Source: Microplitis mediator (lineage: Eukaryota > Arthropoda > Insecta > Hymenoptera > Braconidae). Taken from it: a DNA stretch of 64,000 nt. Shown here one piece after another: positions 10,440-21,268 of this stretch. The notes below the pieces were generated by a model. It worked only from the letters and a program-made list of their open reading frames with translations. It was not told the DNA's origin and did not search any database. Numbering within the stretch: the first letter of the stretch is position 1; each line of letters begins with the position of its first letter. Location of the stretch: NCBI RefSeq assembly GCF_029852145.1, contig NC_079974.1, positions 12,463,041 through 12,527,040 of the forward strand, given 5' to 3'. Made by a program: the position numbers and the translations under genes.

Positions 10440-11932
10440 TACACTGTATAAAAAGATTCCTGACGTCAAACCAGATTCGTTTGGCTCAAGTACTCCGTGC
10501 GTTTGGATACAGCCAAGCGCGTCAAGCGATTGAGTCAACCGCCCTCTACGTTTGCCAGTATATTTTGCTTCAACTGAGAGTTTCTTGAGGTAAGGTACCA
10601 AGTCGTTTGAACTAACTCTATAGGATTTGATATAACTCAATAACTTTTTTCATTTAAAAAAAATTAGAAATTAGTTCAAGTCATTGAAACTGTTGATACA
10701 ATAATGATTTTTGTTTTATATAAAATAATTAAAAATTTCACTCAAAGTAAATTGTAAGGTGATTAAAAGTATGAATTTTCAGTTAAGTCAAAATTTTATT
10801 AAAGCAAATGAATTTAAGTGTTGAAAGTAATATTTTTGTAGGTCCGTTGAAACTCTCCTTGCATTTGATTCAATAAAAAATCGAATTGTTTCAAGTTGCT
10901 GTATTGCATTGATCCAAAAAAACAGTAATCTGCATCAAGTGAATACTGCTTTAAATTATTTCATCAATAATTACTTTTAAAAAAAATTTTTCATCTTACG
11001 TATTTTTTTATTTTATTTTTATTATTATTATCATTAGTATTAGTATTATTATTATTTTTTTTTTTAAGTATTGGGACAATTACATTATGTTATTATTATT
11101 ATTATATTATATACATTACACTTTGCAAATAATTCTGACATACTCAGTTTTCATTGAAAAATTAAATAATCGTAGAATTGGTATCCGGAGGAATCGTACC
11201 CAGCACCTTACGCGCGAGAGTCAGGCGCTTTACCGCTACGCTACGGGACCAGTAGGAAAGTTTGAGTTTAGTTGTGCTTCTAGTACTTTGTTCTCTTATT
11301 GAATGGATATATACAGTCAATTGCTTATACATTGATCTAAACGTAATAAATATGTGACTCTGTTTATAAATAAATTTTTTTATTTAACCGATAGTATAAA
11401 GACTTTCATTCAAATATAATTCGATATTTTGTAACGATTACATTTATATTCTTGTCGAATATTTTTCAGTTTTAATGTGAGTGCGTCAAATTATTCCTAC
11501 AACCTCATTGGATTTTCTCTCCAAGAAACTCGTCGGTTGACACGACACGTTCGGTATTATAGGAAACTACTTTTGTTTCATTGAAACATGTGAAGTTATC
11601 ATACTCAACGTTTCAAGAGTTTCAGTTAAATTTCTAAAAATTGAAAAGTTTGCTTCAACAATTTTTTATTTTTAAATCAAGTACATCCAAACTTTAATTA
11701 AAATATATTTTACTATTCGTTCGAATATCAATTTAATTACGGTCAAACTTAAAAACTTTAATATAAACGCTTAATCGATTTCTAATAATCGAGTAGAGAT
11801 TTTCATTCAATAAAAATGATTTTCTTGAGACAAACTAGTTTTCGTTAGTTCAAACGAATTTGGTTCCACTAAAGAGGAAATTTGTCAAACTCTTAGGGAG
11901 TTTGATGTTAGTACCTTATTTTTTACAGTGTA
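10440..11932. mobile_element. DNA element E with degenerate CACTGTA inverted ends
   Basis: The left end TACACTGTATAAAAAG and the reverse complement of the right end TACACTGTAAAAAATAAG match. Similarity continues in GACGTCAAAC against AACATCAAAC. TA borders suggest the same insertion preference as its neighbours. The interior is AT-rich and holds a tRNA-like segment at 11180-11250 but no transposase. Confidence 0.5.
11180..11250 (-). tRNA. Degenerate tRNA-like segment
   Basis: Read on the minus strand, the 71 nt start GGTCCCGTAGCGTAGCGGTAAAGC and contain GGTACGATTCC, resembling A and B boxes. The acceptor and T stems pair poorly and the anticodon arm does not fold normally. It is best seen as a tRNA pseudogene or SINE head inside element E. 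Confidence 0.3.
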
Positions 11933-11943
11933 CATATATATAT

Positions 11944-12965
11944 TAGGGAGATCCAAAAAATAACAAACTTCTTTTTTTTTCTTCCAAACAGGTTCAAAAG
12001 TTTCAATTAGTTAAAAAAAAGACGCCTGTGAAAATTAGAGCTCTTAATATTAACATTAAGAGGTTCCTCATCGCACTTTTCTATTTCCCATAAGAATAAC
12101 ATGGGAAAAATTTTTTTTACGTCTTCTGATTTTTATAAGTAGCTAACGATGCGTCATAGGAATAATTGGCAGGCACATTTTTGTAGGGAATTTAATGCTC
12201 TACAAAAAAAGATTCTTATCATTTTTTGAGGACTCTATTTGTTCAAAAGTTATTTGAGGTTGAAGTCGAATTCATATTAAATTTTGAGATTTTCTACTTT
12301 TCCGGCGAAACTATCCGACTTATTACAAAATATCACCAAATCTTTTTTGTAGACAATTTTATTCCCTAAAAGTTATTTCTAATAAAGTTTTTTCGAATTT
12401 CGCATTGCTTTCTAGTTATTTTTATTTTAATGTCATGCTCATAAAAAAATAGTCTTCTGATCGATTTTAAGAGCTTGACATTAAAATAAAAATAACTAGA
12501 AAGCAATGCGAAATTCGAAAAAACTTTATTAGAAATAACTTTTAGGGAATAAAATTGTCTACAAAAAAGATTTGGTGATATTTTGTAAAAAGTCGGATAG
12601 TTTCGCCGGAAAAGTAGAAAATCTCAAAATTTAATATGAATTTGTCTTCAACCTCAAATAACTTTTGAACAAATAGATTCCTCAAAAAATGATAAGAATC
12701 TTTTTTTGTAGAGCATTAAATTCCCTACAAAAATGTGCCTGCCAATTATTCCTATACCGCATCGTTAGCTACTTATAAAAATCAGAAGACGTAAAAAAAA
12801 TTTTTCCCATGTTATTCTTATGGGAAATAGAAAAGTGCGATGAGGAACCTCTCAATGTTAATTTTAAGAGCTCTAATTTTCACAGGCGCCTTTTTTTATC
12901 TAAATAAAACTTTTGAACCTGTTTGGAAGAAAAAAAAAAAGTTTGTTATTTTTTGGATCACCCTA
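11944..12965. mobile_element. Palindromic MITE-like element D
   Basis: Ends are TAGGGAGATCCAAAAAATAAC and TAGGGTGATCC-type reverse complement, with TA borders. Each arm is close to 500 bp. The tip near 12430-12480 carries CATGCTCATAAAA/AGAGCTTGACATT. It is the closest relative of element C, sharing most of each arm. Short open frames inside it are artefacts of the palindrome. Confidence 0.8.
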
Positions 12966-12986
12966 ATATATATATATGTATATATA

Positions 12987-13453
12987 TGTTGGATAATATA
13001 TTTTAATAGGAATATTATCAAGTTTATAGGAGATCGCAGGTTGAAAAAGAAGGTAGGATTAAGAAATAACAAAACGATTTATTTAAATCAGGGTTACATC
13101 GGTAGTGAGCACGTCTGCTCTTCAGAGTGGTTCATCTAACACTAAAGTTACAACTATTCTTAATACTATTGGGCCTGTTTGCCCCTTCTCACCCTCATGC
13201 TCATACTTCATACTGCGTACTGTTTTTTTCTATTCCTTTCTTTACAATATTCCTATATTTACTTATTGCAAAAGATATAACTAAAGGATTCGACATTACT
13301 TCGACATCTGGAAACAGTCTGTCCGACTGTTTTATTGCTTTACGACCGTCCTAATCCTTAACTTACAATTTTAAGTTTAAACGAAAAACTAAAATCTTAC
13401 AACTAAAAATACAAAATAAAATAAAATTGCTAAGTTTTATTTTAGACACTACA
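12987..13453 (-). repeat. 3' LTR of the minus-strand gypsy element (LTR-F)
   Basis: This 467-bp repeat matches 17878-19093 once the 745-bp insert there is removed. On the minus strand it begins TGTAGTGTCTAAAATAAAAC and ends CCAACA. A few substitutions separate the two LTRs. The flanks are AT microsatellite, so no target duplication can be read. Confidence 0.92.
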
Positions 13454-13481
13454 TTCGGCCATCCTGCGTTAACATCTGTCC

Positions 13482-14711
13482 TCATATGTCGTTGATTGCA
13501 TCTATTTCGTTGCCGCTATCAATTTCCTCGGGCTCCATGGCCCAAAACTTCATGTGGTCTGCCGAGGTAGATGTATTTTGTGGGCCTTCATGTTCGCCCA
13601 CCTTCTCTACTAAATATCGGTCATTCCGCAAGGATTTTGTAACGCGATACGGCCCCAGAAATTTGCCTTTTAACTTTAAGCCAGGACCAAACTGCGTCCG
13701 CTGAATGGCCACTAAGTCTCCAACTTGATATCCTCTGGCTGGCTTCCACGTTTTATTAAATTCCCGACGATTTTCTTCTTGAGTCTTCGCGATTTGGTTT
13801 TTGGCTTCTTGTCGTAATTGTTCCCGATCTTCTTCGAACTGCACCGCCCATTCATACTCTAGTAAGTCTGGTATATTCAGGTCTTCTTTGAGACGTAGAT
13901 TAACACCAAATAACAACTGACTCAGTGTTTTGCCGGTACTGCGACTTGGCGTGGCATTAAGATATTGCTGCACCACATCGATGTGCTTATACCACTTATC
14001 TGGGGTCGGAGCCGCCATCTTGGTCAAGAGAGGTAGGACGGTGCGGTTAATCCTTTCAACCTGACCATTTCCTCGTGGTACTCCGGTCACGATTAGCGAG
14101 TGTTCGATTTTCTCTTCAGCACAATACTGTTTGAAATCGTTAGATGTAAAGGCTGTTCCCCGATCGGAGATGATTCTTCGAGGATTTCCAAAAATAGCCG
14201 CCTGATTCCGTAGTCGATTAAGTACACTAGCTGTATCCGTCGATTTCGTTGGATGAAGCCACACAAATTTGGTAAATGCATCCACCACTACCAATATGTG
14301 TTTATAATTCTTTGGCGTGTTATTTATGGGCCCCACGTGGTCAATGTGATAAGTATCCAGAGGGTCGTCACCTTTACTAATGGGATGCAATAGACCCTCT
14401 TGTTCACCATGCTTCTTCTCCGCCAGAATACAGTCAACACAACTCTCGACTACCTGCTCGACCTTAGCCCGTATCCCTTTAAACCAAAAATCTCGTTTAA
14501 CAATTGCCTCGGTTTTGTTTACCCCGAAGTGTCCCTTTTCATGTGCTCGCCTTATTACTTGATATTGCATGCACTTAGGTATTACAATCAACATTTCTCC
14601 GTGTACATACTTATGAACTAAATTATTCCGCACAACATATCCATTCATTTCACCACATTTCGGTGAATTAGAAACCCTTTTCAAATCATCATCTTTCTCT
14701 TGTGCACTTCT
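13482..14711 (-). CDS. Ty3/gypsy integrase (C-terminal part of pol)
   Basis: This 409-codon frame continues the gag-pol frame after a single TAG at 14712-14714, so it is the integrase part of one polyprotein and has no start of its own. The zinc-binding region is HEKGHFGVNKTEA, then CVDCILA. The catalytic D-D-E triad can be placed at YHIDHVGPI, IISDRGTAF and GNGQVERINRT. The C-terminal region has GDLVAIQRTQFGPG and GKFLGPYRVTK, the usual gypsy GPF/Y-type module. It would insert the element cDNA into the genome. The stop codon upstream would prevent its synthesis unless it is read through. Confidence 0.93.
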   Translation of the reverse strand, partial: RSAQEKDDDLKRVSNSPKCGEMNGYVVRNNLVHKYVHGEMLIVIPKCMQYQVIRRAHEKGHFGVNKTEAIVKRDFWFKGIRAKVEQVVESCVDCILAEKKHGEQEGLLHPISKGDDPLDTYHIDHVGPINNTPKNYKHILVVVDAFTKFVWLHPTKSTDTASVLNRLRNQAAIFGNPRRIISDRGTAFTSNDFKQYCAEEKIEHSLIVTGVPRGNGQVERINRTVLPLLTKMAAPTPDKWYKHIDVVQQYLNATPSRSTGKTLSQLLFGVNLRLKEDLNIPDLLEYEWAVQFEEDREQLRQEAKNQIAKTQEENRREFNKTWKPARGYQVGDLVAIQRTQFGPGLKLKGKFLGPYRVTKSLRNDRYLVEKVGEHEGPQNTSTSADHMKFWAMEPEEIDSGNEIDAINDI

Positions 14712-17645
14712 CTACCGCGCTAGCATCCCATCCTCAGTCTCATGCACAACCAAAATTGTAGGTAACGGATTCCTACTCAGGGCATCAACGTGTGCCATAT
14801 TTTTTCCCGGTCTGTGAGAAATTTCATAATCAAAGTCTTCCAATAATAATACCCATCTAGCTACCCGTATACACAACTTTTCTTTTTTCATTGTAGCCGT
14901 AAATGCCTGACAATCGGTTATTATCTTAAAATGTATTCCCCATAAATAGACTCTAAACTTTTCTAATGCTTTTATTATTGCCAATACCTCTAATTCGTAG
15001 CTACAATATTTTGCTTCAGCCTCCGTAGTTTTCCTGCTAGCAAAATATACCAGGTGAAATTTACCATCGTTACAGTCTTTCTGCATTAAAATCATACCAT
15101 ATCCCAAACATGAAGCGTCAGTGTGTAACTCAGTCTCGGCTCCTACCCTATATAACTTTAAAACAGGACCGCATACTAACAAGGCTTTGAGTGATTCGAA
15201 TGCCTCCGTCTCTCTCGCACCAAAGTGAAAAGTTGTCTCTTTTTTCAGTAGGTCTGTCAAGGGTCCAGCGATCAGTGAGTATCCAGGTATAAACTTTCTA
15301 AAATATCCAGTAAGACCCAAAAAACTCTGTACTTTCTTGACAGTATTTGGCACTGGGAAATTCTTTACTGCCGTTGTTTTTTGTTCAGAGGGTTTTACGG
15401 TACCCTCAGAAACAATGTGCCCGAGATACTCAACTCTGGTTTTCAAAAATTGACATTTTTCCCACTTTATTACCAGACCATACTGTGATGCAACATCTAA
15501 TATTATTTTTGATCTTTCCAGAGCTTCCGCTAATGTTTTGGCTATTATAATCAAGTCATCCACATAAATTACCAAAATTCCTGATTGAAGCCATCTCCTG
15601 AAAATGGAATTTATATATTGCTGAAAAATCGCGGGGGAGATGCACAATCCAAACGGCAATTTCATAAATTCAAACTGTCCATCTGGTGTCACAAAAGCTG
15701 TATATTTTTGGCTGCTCTCATCAACATCGACATGAAAAAATCCATTCTGCAAATCAAGCACTGTGAAATATACCCCCTCCGCCAGTGCATCTAGCTGATC
15801 TTCGATCAACGGCAGGGGCGAGAGTGGCCTTAAAATAAGTCGATTCAACTTACGGAAATCCACACAAACTCGCGCCGACCCATCTTTCTTTCTCACGAGG
15901 ACAATCGGACTCGCATACTCTGAAGTTGAAGGTCGAATGATTCCCTCTTCAATCCATACGTTCATAATGTCATTCACTTCTCGTCGCTCCGACGGAGATA
16001 ATCTTCGAGGCCGCGAGACTACCGGCTCATCTGATTTCAATATTATTTTTGCTTTGATGCCGATATCACGCGTCTTTTCCGGTTTATAATTTGTAACGAT
16101 TTTTTTAATTTCTTCGCGATAGAACTCGTCTTCAATATGGGACAAATCAACTTCGTTTGCTTTATTGACTACATTAATTCTAAAAATGTGAGATCCTTGC
16201 GATTCATCTACGTTAACATTGTCATCATTTTCTAGCTTCAAAAACGTAACGTCCCCGCGTCGAACACGGAGTTCAACCTGATCTAAAAAGTCTGTACCAA
16301 GAAGAATAGGGTGTTTTAAAATACTGTCAGGTACAACATGATAATCTACAATGAATTCATCGTTTGCTACTCTCATACTTGCCGTAAACTCACCCATTGT
16401 CTCATTCATACCGGACCCAAGGCCCTCAAAACATACCTGCTTTTCTCTGAGTGGCGGTGACCATAATCTTTCGTACTCACTCTTACATATTAACGTCAAA
16501 TCACTCCCTGTATCAACTAAAGCTAAACTCTTACTGTCATTAATTGTTACAATTTTCTGGTACTTCTCTTTCCTTGGTCGGGATACAACGTAGACGTCCT
16601 TCGGCTTCTCTTGACACTCAGCAGCGATGTGACCGAACTTACTACACTTAAAACACTTTTTACCTCTCTCTTTTTCAGGACATCCTGAACTTAAATGATC
16701 ATCAGCACCACAATTAAAACACCGTTTCACTGTTTTTGTCGCCGGACTAGTCATACTGACCTTCTTCTTATTTTTATCATCTGTTCGTCCAGGTTTGTCG
16801 TTCCTCTCAGATGATTTTAGCTTGGGTTTCACTGCCTCGCGTTTCATGCTCTCGTACTGACAAAACCTTTCTTTTAACTGCTTAATTGTTTTCGCACCGT
16901 ACAGCACTGATTTGTTGACAGCTTCGTCTGGTATACCCTCAATGATGTATTGGATGACCACACGCATCTCAAGGTTGGCTTGAGATGCAATCTGCAACAT
17001 CTTATACGTGTAAGCTTGGAGTGTCTCATCTGCTCTTCTTTTCCGCTTACTGAGCTCCCGATGTACCTGCAGACTATCAACAGTTTGCTCAAATTCCTCT
17101 GTCAGCGCTTTTTTCAGTTTTTCCCATGTTTTGCTACAATCCTCGTACTCGATAAATAATTCCGCGGATCCCTCCAGCAGCCGCTTAGCATATGCAACTT
17201 TTTGCACGTTGTTCCATTCACAAAGCGCAGCCATCTCTTCAAACTTTTTCAACCACCGTCGCACATCCGTATGATCGTCACCACTGAATTTCTTCAGGGT
17301 TCCTTCAACATCTTTAAACGTTAATAACACACACTGCTGGGCAGCTCGACGGCGCCGAATCATAGGTGTACTCTGTTCATTTTCATCACCATCGTCAGGG
17401 TTTCCTTCTTGTCGACGTCTAACATCTCTTCCTTCAATATTGCCACCGTTAAGCGGAGCAATCTCTTCCCGAGCGGTGTCTTCTTCTTCATCTTCGTCAT
17501 TGTCGTAATCATCGTCTTCTTTATCTACAACGCGTTCTCGTTCGACCAGAAATGCCGCTCTTAGTCGGGCCAACATCTCAACTTTACGACCCGTTGTACG
17601 AAGGTGCCGTCGCCTGAGTTCCTCTTTGAGGTCAGCAACTCTCAT
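14712..17645 (-). CDS. Ty3/gypsy gag-pol: SAP-Gag-PR-RT-RNase H
   Basis: One long frame encodes Gag and most of Pol without a frameshift. The first in-frame ATG is at 17645, though the frame is open further upstream. The product starts with a SAP-like motif (RVADLKEELRRRHL), then an acidic stretch and a capsid-type region (KFSGDDHTDVRRWLKKFEEM). Two CCHC knuckles follow (CFNCGADDHLSSGC and CFKCSKFGHIAAEC). Protease has VDTGSDLTLI. RT has VCVDFRKLNR and the YVDD box (near 15560). RNase H begins ELHTDASCLGYG. The frame stops at TAG 14712-14714, exactly before the integrase. It would make particles and copy the RNA. A single ORF for gag and pol differs from the two other large elements here. Confidence 0.93.
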   Translation of the reverse strand: MRVADLKEELRRRHLRTTGRKVEMLARLRAAFLVERERVVDKEDDDYDNDEDEEEDTAREEIAPLNGGNIEGRDVRRRQEGNPDDGDENEQSTPMIRRRRAAQQCVLLTFKDVEGTLKKFSGDDHTDVRRWLKKFEEMAALCEWNNVQKVAYAKRLLEGSAELFIEYEDCSKTWEKLKKALTEEFEQTVDSLQVHRELSKRKRRADETLQAYTYKMLQIASQANLEMRVVIQYIIEGIPDEAVNKSVLYGAKTIKQLKERFCQYESMKREAVKPKLKSSERNDKPGRTDDKNKKKVSMTSPATKTVKRCFNCGADDHLSSGCPEKERGKKCFKCSKFGHIAAECQEKPKDVYVVSRPRKEKYQKIVTINDSKSLALVDTGSDLTLICKSEYERLWSPPLREKQVCFEGLGSGMNETMGEFTASMRVANDEFIVDYHVVPDSILKHPILLGTDFLDQVELRVRRGDVTFLKLENDDNVNVDESQGSHIFRINVVNKANEVDLSHIEDEFYREEIKKIVTNYKPEKTRDIGIKAKIILKSDEPVVSRPRRLSPSERREVNDIMNVWIEEGIIRPSTSEYASPIVLVRKKDGSARVCVDFRKLNRLILRPLSPLPLIEDQLDALAEGVYFTVLDLQNGFFHVDVDESSQKYTAFVTPDGQFEFMKLPFGLCISPAIFQQYINSIFRRWLQSGILVIYVDDLIIIAKTLAEALERSKIILDVASQYGLVIKWEKCQFLKTRVEYLGHIVSEGTVKPSEQKTTAVKNFPVPNTVKKVQSFLGLTGYFRKFIPGYSLIAGPLTDLLKKETTFHFGARETEAFESLKALLVCGPVLKLYRVGAETELHTDASCLGYGMILMQKDCNDGKFHLVYFASRKTTEAEAKYCSYELEVLAIIKALEKFRVYLWGIHFKIITDCQAFTATMKKEKLCIRVARWVLLLEDFDYEISHRPGKNMAHVDALSRNPLPTILVVHETEDGMLAR

Positions 17646-17856
17646 CCGCGCGAGCTCTGCGTCATTAAGCTCCACTGCGTCTACACCATCTGCGATTTCG
17701 TTGATCTCTGGGTTATCACACTTCACTATTTCACGCACTTCACTAGCCCGAATAAAAACACTTTGTACTGATACGTCTTTACGTCTTACTTTGATTAATT
17801 TCGTCCTTAGTCTCGAATGTCGTTTCTTATCTTCTAAGATCTTTCAATCCGCTGCG

Positions 17857-17874
17857 ATCCCGGACGAGCCCCCA
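17857..17874 (-). promoter_or_regulatory. Primer binding site, tRNA-Pro type
   Basis: On the minus strand the 18 nt read TGGGGGCTCGTCCGGGAT, three bases inside the 5' LTR. This is the classic sequence complementary to the 3' end of tRNA-Pro as used by several vertebrate gammaretroviruses. It fixes the direction of the element and confirms the LTR edge at 17878. Confidence 0.85.
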
Positions 17875-17877
17875 AAA

Positions 17878-19086
17878 TGTAGGATAATATATTTTAATAG
17901 GAATATTATCAAGTTTATAGGAGATCGCAGGTTGAAAAAGAAGGTAAGATTAAGAAATAAGAAAACGATTTATTTAAATCAGGGTTACATCGGTAGTGAG
18001 CACGTCTGCTCTTCAGAGTGGTTCATCTAACACTAAAGTTACAACTATTCTTAATACTATTGGGCCTGTTTGCCCCTTCTCACCCTCATGCTCATACTTC
18101 ATACTGCGTACTGTTTTTTTCTATTCCTTTCTTTACAATATTCCTATTGTAAAGTGAGAGGATAACTAAAATGGATCTGGTTATGGCGTGAAGGTTTAAA
18201 ACAATTAAAAATTACTCAAGATTTATTAAATATAAATTATAGATTTATTTACACTTATTTACCCTTAAACTGTAAGAAAATACTTTATACCGAATGCGAC
18301 AAATATTACTGGGTAGCGAATGCAACGAAAACGCACGTATAAAAATCAACACGTGGTTGGTAGCGGTTAGATTCACGGAATTTACTCTGGTGTGAATTAC
18401 GCGTGAATAAACGCTTTATTTATTCTCAATAAATAGCAGCCTTAATTCACTGACTAAATATTGAGAGTAATTAGCTGAGCGGTTTACTTTTAATTAGCAC
18501 AAAGAAATACTTGTAAAATAAGAAGCGGTTTTAGAACACGAGGTGAACTGTACTAGAGCACGTTGTAGAATACATTGAAAAAGCGTCGTATATGAAACCA
18601 CACACCGGTTTCCTTGTGACGTCAGAGCGGTAGACCAATAGGAAATTTGGTAGACGACCCTGACGAAATTTCAGCCAATAGAGAAAATCCACGTAGCTCG
18701 TTGAGATCTTAAGCCAATGAGTGCGTTTCATGTCGCCACTCTTTTATTCATAGTTGGAACTAATTTATTCAAATGATGGATTTTTCTCATTGGCTAAGAT
18801 CTCGCGCGTAAGTTCAATTAGCGATAGTGCTGCCGACCTATTGGTGAGGCTCGGCGTTCTCAGGTGGTAGCGAGTTTGGTCTTCACTGAACACCTATATT
18901 TACTTATTGCAAAAGATATAACTAAAGGACTCGACATTACTTCGACATCTGGCACGGTCTGTCCGACTGTTTAATTGCTTTACGACCGTCCTAATCCTTA
19001 ACTTACAATTTTAAGTTTAAACGGAAAACTAAAATCTTACAACTAAAAATACAAAATAAAATAAAATTGCTAAGTTTTATTTTAGA

Positions 19087-19093
<7 letters not shown>
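17878..19093 (-). repeat. 5' LTR of the minus-strand gypsy element, with insert
   Basis: Matches the LTR at 12987-13453 except for a 745-bp insert plus a 5-bp duplication (18148-18897), leaving 466 bp. On the minus strand it begins TGTAGTGTC at 19093 and ends CCTACA at 17878. The right edge abuts an AT microsatellite. Confidence 0.92.
18148..18892. mobile_element. 745-bp solo LTR inserted in the 5' LTR
   Basis: The insert starts TGTAAAGTGAG and ends CACTGAACA, and is flanked by the 5-bp direct repeat CCTAT (18143-18147 and 18893-18897). TG...CA ends, a 5-bp duplication and no coding region are the hallmarks of a solo LTR. Comparison with the uninterrupted LTR at 12987-13453 gives the empty site. 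The strand cannot be decided and no full-length relative is in the window. Confidence 0.85.

Positions 19094-19178
<85 letters not shown>
19094..19178. repeat. (AT)n microsatellite
   Basis: About 85 bp of near-pure TA between the LTR-F edge and the next LTR-like sequence. Confidence 0.95.
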
Positions 19179-19181
<3 letters not shown>

Positions 19182-21110
19182 GACGTTATTTTTCGTATGG
19201 GGGTCAAATCAAAGTGAACGTCACAAACACCAACGAATTTTATTGTATTTACGAGCATGGTAATTCAAGACTTATAATTTAGCTTACAGTAATTTACGAT
19301 TTTTATACAGATTTTTGATTAAGTTATAGTTTAAGAATTAAATATGGAGTAACGTCTGGCTACAGTTATGGAATTTTGGGATAAAGAAAATAAGAATTAA
19401 AATCAGAATTATTGAAAATTAGTATGGGATATGGTTTGAGATTAAAGTTTGGGAAAATGATTGTTTGAGTTTTGGATTTTTGGTATTTTGAGTATGTGGA
19501 CGAGTCAGTGTTACCGTGGAGCGGGACTTAAATTAGTCACCCGGTATCATCTGATGATAGAACCTAGTTCTATCCCTCTGAGACTTCTTGGTTGATTGCA
19601 GAGGTCTAGCTGAGATGCTAGTGCTCCAGTATATAAGGAATTTGACGGATGCTGAATGGGATCAGTTTGGAGTTTTGGTTTGGCAGGCCTCAACAGTAAT
19701 TTTGTGACCGTTGCTGTTGTGGAAGCCGTTTGGTCATTTTTAAATTATTAGTCTGACAGGCCTCAGAGGACAAGTCATGACCACTTGTACCGCTGAGGAA
19801 GTCATTGGTCACTTAGTTTATAAGTTTTATGATCCCAGCTGAAGTCTGTTCCAGGAGAGCAACTACCAAGGATATCCATACTCAGAATGGGTTAGTGAGT
19901 ACGTTTGGTGAGAACTTGAGCCTCCAGTTACCGTTATAGTAAAGATTGGGTTGGATTTGAGAATTTAGAATATAGAGGTCAGTTATTGATAACGATAGGA
20001 TTGAGTTTGGGGTTTTTAGAATTGAGAATTGAGAGAAAGAAGTCGAAGGGAGACCTTCGAGGAGTACGGACGTGGGCATTCGACTCTAGTCGCTTGAAGC
20101 GAGTAGACGTGTGCAGTAATGGCGCTACAGTTCAAGGCATTGTGGAAAGCTACAGATTGAGATTATTGATACAGAAGTATTATTTGAAACAGTGTAAGAC
20201 GTTACTTGATATTTATTCACCAGACATCAGGTATGAAATAATTATTATAAATAATTAATCGAGTTCGAATCAAAAATCTTGAGGTATTATGCTCCTGTTT
20301 TAATTAAAGAAAAGATTCAATATCTGAGAGAATAATGTTACATTTCTAGAGTCACGATCATGTTCCATTGTTAATATTATTTTATAAAAGAATTATAAGA
20401 AATATGTTTGATTGTTAAACCAATTAGTGTAATTAACATCGAAATGAGACCCATGTACGTTAGTTTTACGATTTTGCTAAAAAGAATGTTCTAGAGTATC
20501 GAGTCTATAATTATCGTTCTAGTTTACCAAATATTATTTGATTATAATCTAGTTCTAGTTAATTAACTAATTTATTCATAAAATATCGATCTGTATCATA
20601 TAGATGTCAATTTACTTACTACTAAGATTAATTTTATTATATTCAACGTTTGTTATAGAGAAAAATATTATTTGTACTGAGCTACCGTATTTTATTTATT
20701 GTTACATAGAGTTTGAAATTATTGTTGTTAAATAAAAGTTGCAAATTAAAAATGGATCTACATGACTTTGGGGAATGATGTAACCCGGACCACTCCCTCT
20801 CTCCATAAACCTACACACTGAGCGACACCATGGCATACCGTAACTCTGTTTTTAGTTTTCCAGTCTCCGTTTTGTTTTGCTAATAAGTTCTGAGCATTTT
20901 GTTAAGTTTTAGTTTTAGTTTTGTTTATGCGTGGTTTTGGTGATAATTCCACAGATCAAAAATTATCCAAAATTTCATGATTTACTGGTTTGGTGATTCC
21001 AGTGATTAAAAATTACCTGGCGCCCTATCCGTATTGAGACTGGAGGCTAAAGGCAGAGAACGAAGTTATAGCGCAGAAATTAGCGTCTAGTTTTTGTGTT
21101 ATAATATATA
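19179..21110 (+). repeat. Possible solo LTR with leader remnant
   Basis: The block starts TGTGACGTTATTTTTCG and this start is itself an inverted pair with AACGTCACA at 19216-19224. A TATA-like TATATAAGG occurs near 19632, followed by two diverged copies (about 19682-19744 and 19755-19815) of a GGCCTCA...TGACC...GGTCA repeat. Near 21018 TGGCGCCC resembles the first eight bases of a tRNA-Lys primer site. No protein domain is visible. It may be an LTR plus the start of a retroelement, but I found no second copy. Confidence 0.35.
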
Positions 21111-21265
21111 TGTAGTGTCTAAAATAAAACTTAGCAATTTTATTTTATTTTGTATTTTTAGTTGTAAGATTTTAGTTTTCCGTTTAAATTTATTGTTGTT
21201 ATTTATAATTTAAGTGTGTTATTATTGTAGTGTATAAGTGATATTAATTTAAGATACCAATCACT

Positions 21266-21268
<3 letters not shown>
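21111..21268 (+). repeat. Mosaic LTR fragment (LTR-F head, LTR-1 tail)
   Basis: Bases 21111-21189 match the first ~79 bp of LTR-F (TGTAGTGTCTAAAATAAAAC...). From about 21190 to 21268 the sequence instead matches the last ~80 bp of LTR-1, ending ATCACTACA. The result still has TG...CA ends at 158 bp. Confidence 0.75.

Noticed and set aside
12840..13354. Frames across the end of element D and the LTR
   Set aside because: One frame crosses from a DNA element into an LTR and the other lies within the LTR; neither has protein features.
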